Assembly (NCBI GenBank): GCA_034696485.1
Contig: JAQIWT010000281.1
Span: 1 to 24,940, forward strand
From: Isohypsibius dastychi
Taxonomy: Eukaryota; Tardigrada; Eutardigrada; Parachela; Isohypsibiidae
Direction: 5' to 3'
Length of the DNA: 24,940 nucleotides
The translations under genes were made by a program, and so were the position numbers. The number at the start of each line of letters is the position of its first letter. Position 1 is the first letter of the stretch. The notes beneath the pieces were generated by a model that was given only the letters and a program-made list of their open reading frames with translations, ran no database searches and was not told the DNA's origin. Positions 1-8,076 of this stretch are shown here, piece by piece.

Positions 1-207
1 TCCAAGTTGTGCCTGACCCCGCTCACCCAGACGGTACCTGGGGAACCCACAATGGTGCAAAAATTAAATGACGGGTTTCAGAGGCTGTCGCGCCGCGTAG
101 AGGCGCGCGCTGGCTCGTCTCCATTAAGTGTTCTGAATTCTCACGATTTTAAATTAGGCTTTGCGCCAGAAACCGGCATGAGCCAAGAGCGGGTAAGTTG
201 GGACTAA
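1..207 (+). CDS. Possible 3' exon of a gene entering from the left edge
   Basis: Reading frame 1 is open from base 1 to a TAA at 205-207. It has a mixed, GC-rich codon composition that looks coding (for example KLNDGFQRLSRRVEAR). A strong donor-like GAGCGG|GTAAGT occurs near 194-200, so the exon may instead splice out there. I do not recognise the product. The end of this stretch (GATTTTAAATTAGG to CGGCATGAGC) is repeated next to serpin B at about 3955-4000, so its tail was carried along when the serpin A/B unit duplicated. It converges on serpin A. It could also be a chance open frame. Confidence 0.3.
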   Translation, partial: SKLCLTPLTQTVPGEPTMVQKLNDGFQRLSRRVEARAGSSPLSVLNSHDFKLGFAPETGMSQERVSWD

Positions 208-392
208 TGAATTTAACCACATTGAAATATACTTGTACAAGAAAAGTTTAAAAAGGTGTTCTTTGAAATGGTAAACATAGCATGTCAGAACGCATGGTAG
301 GCTGTGAGGGTGGTATAGCCATCAACGCCGTGCTGATAAACGAATTGAACGATGCATATTAATGTATCAGTTACCGAGTGACGACCAACTGT

Positions 393-1961
393 TTATATAT
401 CCTCTACTCGACCGGTGAAGAGGATGAGCTTGGTTGGGTCGTGACGTATCGCGAACAAAAATGGATGGTCGGCTTTGAAAACGATTTCTTCCGCAGGTGG
501 TTCGGGAGCAGCAGGCCTGATTAGCGTGAACTCGCTCGAAGTCGAAGCAGCGGTGGCCTCAGTGCCCTTCTCGTCGACCTCTGAAAGAATAAGTTAAAGA
601 TTTTGATTATGGCTCCCACTCCCAAAAGGGGGAGCTATGGAAGAAAAATTAATTGACTCATTTGTTGGCAGTTGGGCATGTCCTTCCAATCACGATCACC
701 CATCGACTCAAAGCCCCGCATTACCTATATAGAAACACGAATTCAAGTGTTGAGCAAAGGAAATGGCGGGCACCGGTCCTTGCCTCGACACCGGACTGCC
801 ATTGGTTGTCGATAATTTCATCTACTGCGCATTAATCAAAACCTCTTGAAAGCCGATGTCATCGATCGGTCATCCGAGATTTTGACTTTCTCAAAGTGTT
901 GACAATACATGTAGAGTGGTAATTATGGAGTAATTATAAAAGAATCTGCATTCTTGTCATTTAAACATGGAGCTGCGCTTACCTATGAACGTCTTGTGAA
1001 ATGCGTCTGAAACCTGCAGTCGAGGTCTCGCGGTAGCAATCCCAGTCAGATTCGCGTCTTCGGTGAACATGTGGGTCAGCCCGATTTTTCGCAACAGTGT
1101 TTTTGCATCGGAGGATGACTCAATCTTCAACTTTGGAATTGTTGTCAAAATAATGGCATCGCTTGAGGCTTTACTCGCCAGTCTCGAGAATGTACCAGCA
1201 TTCAGCTTCGCTTCCACTTCTCGCAGTCCGTTGACCTTTTTCGGCAAAATTATCAGCAGAGATGCCTCTCCATTTTTGTACGGAATTTCCAGGTACTGGG
1301 CATTCAGTTTGACGTCATCGAAATATTGATGTTTGTTTTTGAAAGAGTTCATGAAATCCACCTGTTTAGTCGAACCATCCAACAAAGTGAACTTGTCTGG
1401 CCTGGTTTCCGATTCTTCGAAAAACTCATCCCAGGCAGCTTTGAAGTACAGGGCATTAACGAGTACAGCTCGACTCCGTGAGGTCACTGCGCCAGAAGGA
1501 ATTAAATCTTTGATCTTGTCTTTGGTTTTCTCCTGAACCCAACTGTTGATTTCATTCCGCGCAACTTCGGCATTGTTGATGAAATCTTTCTGCTCAATCA
1601 CGGCGTCCGTTTGGGTTTTGACAGCATTCATATAGTTTGGTTCAACTTTGAGTTCATTTTGGATGAAGACGGCAGTGACGAATTGGAGTACAAGCTCACC
1701 TTCTTCATGTTCATGAGGTCTTGATTGAAAAGCGTCGAAGCTGTCTTTAAAAGGCTTGATAGTCAAGTCTGGCGATTTGTTGAATTTGTAGACTTTGTCG
1801 AAGTTGGCTTTGGTTTCTCCCTTTGCACCCAGGTAGACTAGCATTGAAGCATAGACCAGACTGATGGGGGATATGAGCAGGTTCCCATTGCCGGTCAAGT
1901 TGGACGCAGCTGAGTACAAATTCACTGACGATCGGTCTATCAACCGCGCAAATTGAGACAT
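393..1961 (-). CDS. Serpin A: serine protease inhibitor, intracellular-type, two exons
   Basis: Exon 1 is 983-1961 and exon 2 is 393-580. They join across a 402-bp phase-1 intron (ATAG|GTAAGC ... CTTTCAG|AGG) into 388 residues, a normal serpin length. The start is the ATG at 1959-1961 (MSQFARL), matching the start of its paralogues; the in-frame ATG 33 bases upstream is not conserved. The scaffold shows SPIS (about residue 31), [11 protein letters not shown] and the hinge EKGTEATAAS (E330 = P17), ending in FKADHPFLF and FTGRVEDI. No signal peptide is visible, so a cytosolic role like clade B serpins is inferred. Counted from the hinge, nominal P1-P1' is Leu-Ile, with Arg348-Pro two residues further on. 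Counted back from FKADHPF, that Arg aligns with P1 Arg of serpin C. The loop is two residues longer than in C. This intron is several hundred bases long, unlike the 51-58-bp introns of its paralogues. Confidence 0.93.
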
Positions 1962-2045
1962 CTTGAAACAATGTACAGTATTCTCTTCGTGCACAGTGAA
2001 ACAATGATAGGGTTGGTGTTTTTTTTTTACAGCCGTCTGAAACGA
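1962..2045 (-). promoter_or_regulatory. Serpin A core promoter, TATA box apparently lost
   Basis: The roughly 80 bases upstream of the serpin A ATG align closely with those of serpin B (shared CACCAA-CCTATCATT, TTTCACTGTGCAC and TGTTTCAAG blocks). Where B has GCATAAAACACC, A reads TGTAAAAAAAAAACACC (plus-strand 2019-2032), so the TATA-like core has become a plain A-run. The position about 60 bases from the ATG matches the TATA spacing in B and E. Confidence 0.5.
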
Positions 2046-2779
2046 ATACGCCTCAGGACTTCATCGCAATAACGGTTCAACAAATGAGTCCTCCATGAAG
2101 AACAAATAGGCGCAGCAAGCATAAATTAACAAACCTCAAACAAGAATACCCGACAGCTTCAGAACTGCATGACTCATTTTCGCGACGCACGCAGTTGTTG
2201 GTGATAAGGCGTCTTTGTAGTACGGCTTATCTATCACAATCCAAAAACAAACTATGTCTCTGCAAACCCCCCCCCCCCCCCCCCCAATGGAGAGACTCAC
2301 TGATTGCTGTCGCTTTCGGAGCTCTAAAATTGTGGCTGAAAGAAGGTAGTGAAAATGTCTGCCTATCGTTTTTCAGATATCAAAGCCATATGAAGCCGAC
2401 GAAAATGTCCGGGTGTCCGATCGTGCACCGGACAGCTGGACACTTTCGTCGGCTACAGCTGTACTTACGTTGTACGTAGTTCTTGACTTGCTTGAAAAGT
2501 CCTTCTTGGCCCAATCGAACTCGCTTCACTCAATAGGACAACTACTCAGCCCGTCCACATATTAAATTCGTTGCCTCGGGCTATGTCGGGCTATGTCTAT
2601 CTAGCGCGCCACTCGTGTATTTCATTATAAAACGTAAGGCGACACATTCATTCGTCGCACCCCACCCCAGAGTGGGTTAAATTGAACCTCACACATGAGC
2701 CTCGATCGAAAATGGGTATCATCCAGAGTGGTCACGGTGCTAGTATAAATGTTCAAAATGTTTTTCTATATTGACCAAG
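2046..2779. other. Intergenic DNA with a 19-C run
   Basis: No gene is supportable here. The region begins with the remainder of the serpin 5' flank shared with B (gcctcagga...catcgcaa, to about 2095). It then holds an uninterrupted run of 19 C at 2267-2285 and a 26-bp foldback at 2394-2454. Open frames here are short and unlike any family I know. Confidence 0.6.
2394..2454. repeat. Short foldback: 26-bp imperfect inverted repeat
   Basis: Arm 2394-2419 (AGCCGACGAAAATGTCC...) is complementary to arm 2429-2454 at 23 of 26 positions, around a 9-base loop. It could form a strong hairpin in DNA or RNA. It may be the remains of a small inverted-repeat element. No target duplication is obvious. Confidence 0.7.
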
Positions 2780-3310
2780 GAATAAGTCACGATCCCCATC
2801 ACTCGCCCTGACTTGTTGCGGGAGGCATCCGAAGTTCCCCCGGCCCGTATGGCCCCATCCGGTGACGATGGCCTTAACGCCAGCAGCGAGGTCAGACCCG
2901 CTAGGTAGCAGGAAGACTGGTGCGATAGCATCTGTTTAGGGGATGGCTGACTCTAGCTCCAATACCGCGATATCGTTTTTGTGAATAATATGTTTTTGTG
3001 ATTCCGGATAGACGATGACGCGCTTGACCTTTTAATTCTTGGCCGTGGCCTCTTCGGCGAAACGTGATGCACGGTGTCGCCAAGGCGGACAGTGTATAAG
3101 AGAGCTTCAGATTCCAGTGTTTTTTGCGCACTATTTAAGTTCCAGGGTAAAAATTTGTTGAAGGATTTCGCTTCAAAGGTAACAGTTGTTCAAAAACGCT
3201 CACACCTCAACATTCCGCGAGCACAAGTTACTTACGATCCATTTGTGGCCAGTGATGATCGCTCCGTGAATCACAGAATGGTAACTATCGTCCGTGACCA
3301 TTCTCACGTC
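2780..3310 (-). pseudogene. Trypsin-like serine protease pseudogene
   Basis: The minus strand carries degraded exons matching the protease at 23016-24126. The 5' piece (about 3215-3310) reads a GAIIT-GHKWIV motif, the usual lead-in to the catalytic His, but the TAAHC segment is lost. The 3' piece (about 2780-3110) reads YTVRLG, then EEATAKN-stop-KVKR, then NDIAVLELESAI, TDAIAPV, PSG.DLAAGV and VTGWG. A nonsense codon at 3032-3034 replaces a Tyr of the 23-kb copy. The frame shifts at least twice (near 3050 and near 2835). The region with the catalytic Ser (GDSGGP) is missing because homology stops near 2780. It lies between serpins A and B in the same orientation. Confidence 0.85.
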
Positions 3311-3990
3311 TGCTTGCTAGGGTCAGCTGATATTTTGCGCCGTATGTCCTTCTATAAATAACTGGTGTTGAATTAACGAAATTGAATTATATTACTCGGC
3401 GTTTGGGAAAACGCAAAATAGAGCAACAAAAACCCTTTCGAACAGCAGACGCAAGCAGCAACAGAACGGCAAGTGATTTGAAATTTTGTTGGAAATCGGA
3501 GAGCAGAAAATCTCGCGTTGACTGCTTTGAGAAGATCAACGCCGACTTTTGGATTGCAATGAAGAATACATTCCGCTTTCTTTCAAAGCAAGTGGTGGAA
3601 AATTCATCCGCGTGATACAGAAACGAGGCAATCCATAGAATATATAATACATATTCCGTCAAAAAAAAGTTCCTCTGTAGTTAGTTTTTATATTTATACT
3701 CGACTACATGTTGAGCTAGTGCCACTCTGGCAGCCTGGCATGAAGAAAAATCAGCAAAATGAGATAAGCGCCACCTCTTAATCTGCTGACTCCAGTTGGG
3801 TAGCTTTTTCGGTATATGTAGCTGAATAGGTATAGCGGGGAGCCTAACCCTATGAATTTAAGCAATCAAAGGCAATCAGCCGATAGACACACGATAGAAT
3901 TCTCAGAGGATGCTATTTTCCAAGAAATAACCCCTTCAATTATTATGTGTTTTTAGGATTTCAAAATTATACTTTGTATTAAAAATCGGC
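3311..3990. other. Intergenic DNA with one weak open frame (3382-3615, +)
   Basis: Nothing recognisable was found. A plus-strand frame at 3382-3615 (77 codons, Lys/Arg/Ser-rich, containing FEKINADFWIAMKN) has somewhat coding-like composition, but it has no family match, splice context or second copy. I treat it as unproven. The rest is AT-rich. Confidence 0.4.
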
Positions 3991-4190
3991 ATGAGCAAAG
4001 CCAAGAGGGAGCGAGTTGATTCCGCTGAATTTGACCGCACGAATATTGTTGCACGAAAGATCACAGAGGAGTTCTTGAAATGGGAAACATGGCATGTGAT
4101 TCCGCATGTTGGGCTGCAGTATAGCGATGTGATCTGAATTGATAGACAAATGAAACAATGCATGTTTATCTATTGAGTGGCAACCAGGTT
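3955..4190. repeat. Serpin B 3' flank, paralogous to the serpin A 3' flank
   Basis: This stretch aligns with about 160-390 downstream of serpin A (GATTTyAAA, CGGCATGAGC, TTCTTGAAATGG, GGCATGT). Serpins A and B therefore duplicated as a unit that included their 3' flanks. Here the plus strand has a 48-codon frame from the ATG at 3991 to the TGA at 4135-4137 (SAEFDRTNIVARKITEEF). In the A flank the frame stops after nine codons, so it is probably not a shared gene. Confidence 0.6.
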
Positions 4191-4191
4191 T

Positions 4192-5409
4192 TCAGAAAGT
4201 CTCTACGCGACCAGCGAAGAGAATCAGCTTGGTTGGGTTGTGACGTATCGCAAACAGAAATGGGTGGTCAGCCTTGAAAATGATTTCTTCAGCAGGTGCT
4301 TCGGGAGCAGAAGGCCTTAATGGCATAGTCACGGTGCCTGTTGAAGCTGCGGTCGCCTCCGTGCCCTTCTCATTAATCTCTGAAAGAAGAAGTTCACGAT
4401 TTCGGTTTTTCGGCATCACACTGCACTTACTTATGAACGTCTTGTGGAATGCGTCTGAAATCTCCAGACCAGGTTTTGTGGTAGCAATTCCAGTCAAATT
4501 CGCTTCCTCTGTGAACATATGGGTCAGTCCGATTCTCTGTAACAGTATTTTTGCATCGAAGGATGACTCGATCTTGAACTTTGGAATCGTTGTCAAAATA
4601 ATGGCATCGCTTGAGGCTTCACCCGCCAGTCTGGAGAATGTATCAGCATTCAGCTTCGCTTCCACTTCGCGTAGTCCATCGACCTTCTTCGGCAAAATTA
4701 TCAAGAGAGATGCCTCTTCATTCTTGTACGGAATTTCCAGGTATTGAGCATTCAGTTCGACGTCATCGAAATATTGGTGTTTGTTTTTGAAAGAATTCAT
4801 GAATTTCACTCGTTTAGTCGAACCATCCAACAAAGTGAACTTGTCCGACTTTGTTAATGATTTTCGAAAAACATCCTCCCAGGCAGCTTTTAAGTACAAG
4901 GCATTAACGAGTACAGCTCGACTTCGTGAGGTCACTGCGCCAGATGGAATCAAATTTTTGATTCTGTTATTACTTGTCTCCTGAACCCAGCTGTTGATTT
5001 CATTCCGCGCAGCTTCGGCATTGTTCACGAAATCTTTCTGCTCAATAATAGAGTCCATTTCATTTTTCACTGCATTCAAGTAATCAGGTTCGACTTTGAG
5101 ATCATCTTGGATGAAGACTGCATTGACGAATTGTAGAGCAAGGTCACCTTCTTCTTGTTGAGATGCGCTAGACTTAAGAGCCATGAGGCTGTCTTTAAAC
5201 GGCTTAATCGTCAAATCCGGTGATTGATTGAATTTGTAAATTTTGTCGAAGTTGGCCTTGGTTTCCCCTTTTGCGCCCAAATAGACCAACATCGAAGCAT
5301 AGACCAGGCTGATGGGGGATATGAGTAGATTCCCATTGCCGGTCAAGTTGGACGCAGCTGAATATAAATTCACAGATGATTGGTCGATAAAACGAGCAAA
5401 ATCAGCCAT
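4192..5409 (-). CDS. Serpin B: serine protease inhibitor, intracellular-type, two exons
   Basis: Exon 1 is 4431-5409 and exon 2 is 4192-4379, with a 51-bp intron (ATAA|GTAAGT ... CTTTCAG|AG) at the same position as in A, C, D and E. The spliced product is 388 residues. The start MADFARFIDQSS is shared with C and D. The scaffold has SPIS at about 31, LVNALYLKAAW at 167-177, hinge E330-K-G-T-E-A and FKADHPFLF at 361-369, and it ends GRVETF. The nominal P1 is Pro346 with Arg348-Pro349 just beyond, the same register as serpin A. The splice joins to Lys327 where paralogues have Glu. The intron length is a multiple of three and has no stop, so retaining it would insert 17 residues just before the hinge. 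The conserved splice signals argue that it is normally removed. Confidence 0.94.
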   Translation of the reverse strand: MADFARFIDQSSVNLYSAASNLTGNGNLLISPISLVYASMLVYLGAKGETKANFDKIYKFNQSPDLTIKPFKDSLMALKSSASQQEEGDLALQFVNAVFIQDDLKVEPDYLNAVKNEMDSIIEQKDFVNNAEAARNEINSWVQETSNNRIKNLIPSGAVTSRSRAVLVNALYLKAAWEDVFRKSLTKSDKFTLLDGSTKRVKFMNSFKNKHQYFDDVELNAQYLEIPYKNEEASLLIILPKKVDGLREVEAKLNADTFSRLAGEASSDAIILTTIPKFKIESSFDAKILLQRIGLTHMFTEEANLTGIATTKPGLEISDAFHKTFISKCSVMPKNRNRELLLSEINEKGTEATAASTGTVTMPLRPSAPEAPAEEIIFKADHPFLFAIRHNPTKLILFAGRVETF

Positions 5410-5469
5410 CTTGAAACACGGTATGTGCAGTGTACCTTCTGTGCACAGTGAAAAAATGATAGGTTTGGT

Positions 5470-5477
5470 GTTTTATG
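5470..5477 (-). promoter_or_regulatory. TATA-like box of serpin B
   Basis: On the minus strand GCATAAAACACC lies about 60 bases upstream of the serpin B ATG, the same spacing as TATAAAAT in serpin E. A TSS about 30 bases downstream would leave a 5' UTR of roughly 30 bases. Confidence 0.5.
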
Positions 5478-5793
5478 CAGTCATCTAAAACAGATACGCC
5501 TCAGGATTACATCGCAAGGAAACTTGTCTACAAAATGAGTCATGACGTTTTTACGCTGTTAGGTAATGTTTCTCAAGCTCTGTTGCTTTTTGCGAAAATT
5601 TGCTCTTCATGGACCTGAGACAGGCTTGTGTACTGTTTAACGGAGAACCCTCTAATCGCTGTTGTCTTCTGGTTTCTGCCCTGCTGTGTCCTTTTTCCGT
5701 TTTAAATAAATATGAAAGTGATCTAGCCGATGTTCATCCAGCTTTCTGAACTTGAAGAATAGAGTATTCACTTCTCTACAAGACAAGACAGAT

Positions 5794-6165
5794 TCAAATA
5801 AGTAGAAATGAGCTTCGCAACATGGTACATCCAGTTATCTGGGATCTATTCTCAATGTAAAAAAACATATCCACGTCGTAAAAAGACCTCAACCACAATT
5901 TCCGAGAAAAATTTCGAGGCAGGTCCTTCACGAACGAGATCGGTGATGAAATCTCCAACACCATTTTTCCCTGTTGAACTGAACCTTCAAAGACACAATA
6001 ATGAATATATGGTTGATTTTTTGACCAAATTCCAACAGCCGGCGGAGAACAGGCCTTAAGCTGCGGTAAGGCCATTTCTGTCACATGGCCGTCTTGGAAG
6101 CTGTCTCGGGCCTTTTCCTTGACGCCAGAAAAACGTTTTTCATGCTCTCTGAGCAACCTTCTTAA
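5794..6165 (-). CDS. Possible 3' exon of the F-box locus, unknown domain
   Basis: A minus-strand frame stays open for about 120 codons (HEKRFSGVKEKARDSF... to RSSFLLI-stop). Joining donor AGCAA|GTAAGT at 6245 to acceptor ATTAAG|AAGG near 6166 keeps the frame across an intron of about 80 bp, so this could be the C-terminal exon of the F-box gene upstream. The acceptor is weak and I recognise no domain. It might equally be an independent or chance frame. Confidence 0.3.
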   Translation of the reverse strand, partial: LRRLLREHEKRFSGVKEKARDSFQDGHVTEMALPQLKACSPPAVGIWSKNQPYIHYCVFEGSVQQGKMVLEISSPISFVKDLPRNFSRKLWLRSFYDVDMFFYIENRSQITGCTMLRSSFLLI

Positions 6166-6245
6166 TTGCAGCCGTAAGCTGACCCATACAGTATGCAGCA
6201 GAAATACCTAGCGACCGGCTATTGCAATATGCACTATGAACTTAC

Positions 6246-7036
6246 TTGCTAATAACAACCACAACCTCACCGTCGATTGTCATGCAGCCAAGCTTGCCAT
6301 TCGTAGGGAGCTTTTCTACAACCCTGCGCAGAATACCCCACTTCACTTTTTCCAGTGGCCCACACTCCTCACGGAACAACTCGGGCAAATCGCACGATCC
6401 ATCCGACACATTCCACATAAAATCCTTGAAGTATAGTTGACCGACAACGGATCCGCAGTGTATAGGTAGCTCAAACATCCGAACAAACGATCCGAACACT
6501 CCTGGGATTCATAACTCGATCCGGGATCGAAATCTCACGGTCGTAAGTAAGAGTCCAGTCAACGGTCATGTTACTCAAGATGATCTCAACTTTCTCGACA
6601 TCAGCTCCTTTCCATCCAAGCAAATGATGCAGACACTCAATCATTTCCTCTTGAAGGTCATTAGTCCACCAGGGCACTTCTTTCCATTGACATGAAATTC
6701 CTCGGTATCGGCATTGACCAGTCGATTGATCACATCGTTCCAGTAGCCATCATGTAACACCAAGTGTATAGCATCATTATCCCATCTGCACAAAGAACCG
6801 GACACAGGAGTGATGTCCAGTCGAATGTGAGTTCGAAGCTTCTTGACTTGTTGCAAAATATCCCGCCATTTTTTGCAGACTCTATTCGTAAAAGCATTCA
6901 ACGGGGACTTGGAGGGCGATGTAACCACCCACCTTTGCAGCTTCACACGGGCGACCGAATCAGTGTTCATGAAAATCATCACCATAACATCCAGTGGAAG
7001 ATCGCTGATATTCCTCATCGAGATACATTGGAACAT
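6246..7036 (-). pseudogene. F-box protein gene with two frameshifts
   Basis: The first exon (from the ATG at 7036, just after a TTTGCAG acceptor at 7043-7044, suggesting a 5' UTR intron) reads NISDLPLDVMVMIF. A 51-bp intron at 6882-6932 (AAAG|GTGGGT ... AATAG|AGTC) then joins KLQR to VCKKWRDIL. Together these form a typical F-box of about 45 residues, the Skp1-binding part of SCF ubiquitin ligases. Downstream the frame shifts near 6678 (HVNGKK versus EVPWWTND; one base missing) and near 6500 (VMNP versus VFGSFVRMF; one base extra). It then runs to GKLGCMTIDGEVVVVIS and a stop at 6243-6245 or a GTAAGT donor. Coding quality is good on both sides of each shift, so decay is recent or the shifts are sequence errors. 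Confidence 0.72.
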
Positions 7037-7261
7037 TAAATTCTGCAAACAAAGTGTCATATCATAAACTCAGCAAATAGAAGAAAATTAAAAAAAACTG
7101 ACGCTTATCGAATTCTACATGTTGTTCTTAAAAGAAATCAAAATTCTTTCAAAGAATACGTACGTACTTATTTAGAATATTCATTTTCTAAAGTAATGTC
7201 AACCTAAAACCAAATAATGGTACGGCCCACGTAGAAAATGGGAGACGTTTACAGTTTTTTG

Positions 7262-7285
7262 TCCCCCCCCCCAAGGGGGGGGGGA
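7262..7285. repeat. Perfect C10-AA-G10 hairpin
   Basis: Ten C (7263-7272), AA, then ten G (7275-7284), flanked by a pairing T and A. It is an 11-bp almost pure GC inverted repeat with a two-base spacer. It could extrude as a hairpin or fold as G-rich or C-rich structures, and it is also error-prone to sequence. Confidence 0.85.
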
Positions 7286-7316
7286 GGACCTATGCGAGGC
7301 CCAGGGTTAGAGCAGT

Positions 7317-7654
7317 TTGAAAAAGTTTCGAAAAAAGTTTGTGATTGGCCCATTTAGGGGGAGGAAGGCGTGTCCAGCCAATCACAATTGCGCACTGAAA
7401 TGAAACTCCGCCCCCAAAACGTTTTGAAAAGTTTTGAACACGAGTGTGCGGGTACTATTATTGTCCCGACAGCGGTCTACCATTGGTCATCTATGACGTC
7501 ATCGTAGTCTAGCGGATAGAGGGTCTCGAGAAAAGTTTTGAAGAAAGTTTTGAAAAGTTTCGAAGATAAAACAATAGGTTAGTTAATCACAACCTAGCGG
7601 GTAGCGGGTCCCGAGAAAAAGTTTTGAAAAAAGTTTTGAAAAAGTTTCGAAGAT
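7317..7654. repeat. GTTTTGAAAA-type repeats with a 60-bp direct repeat
   Basis: Variants of GAAAAGTTTTGAAAAAGTTTCGAA recur at about 7317-7340, 7418-7440, 7529-7567 and 7615-7654. Two units, 7509-7567 and 7594-7654, are clear direct repeats beginning CTAGCGG and ending GTTTCGAAGAT. The motif is nearly its own complement (TTTTGAAAA, TTTCGAAA), so it can also form local foldbacks. No gene lies in this stretch. Confidence 0.75.
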
Positions 7655-7881
7655 TGCGCAATCACGGCATTGATTCCGCACTTAATGCCCAGTGTCCAGC
7701 GTGTTTCAAATGAAATTTTCAACGAAGTTTCGAACCTACGATACACGGGGCCCAAAGCTGGCTGCATAGGGAAAGCCCGAGTTTTTCCTGGAATATTTCC
7801 GAAGTTTATGACGGACACCGAATTGCGTCGGTCGCTTGATTTCTCCCCCGTTTGTCAACTCGAAGAACCCCAGATCGAATT

Positions 7882-8076
7882 TCATGAATAAGTCAAATAA
7901 TTATCGACCTGTGGTTCAGATCGATGCTGCTGGCTGGCGGACGGTAGGACTTGCGGTTGATGATGATGATGCTGATATTCTCCAGGAAGTACTTTGGTCT
8001 TGGATGTCCCGTCATTTGGAGCAGAGGCTGTCACGGCATTTGTCATCATCTGACTTCTTTTGTGACTTCTGTCAGT
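7882..8076 (-). CDS. Candidate terminal exon, Gln/His-rich, unknown
   Basis: A minus-strand frame runs from acceptor TTTCTTTTTTATAG|ACTGAC at 8077 to the TGA at 7882-7884. It encodes about 64 residues including VLPGEYQHHHHQPQVLPSAS and ends NYLTYS. The polypyrimidine tract and low-complexity composition resemble a C-terminal exon, but I could not find the exons upstream. Chance is a real alternative. Confidence 0.2.
   Translation of the reverse strand, partial: TDRSHKRSQMMTNAVTASAPNDGTSKTKVLPGEYQHHHHQPQVLPSASQQHRSEPQVDNYLTYS

Noticed and set aside
1063-1536. Long plus-strand frames opposite serpin exons (also at 4274-4984, 9717-10223, 15173-15424, 20948-21427)
   Set aside because: They recur in every serpin copy at the same place and are antisense shadows of the conserved scaffold exon.
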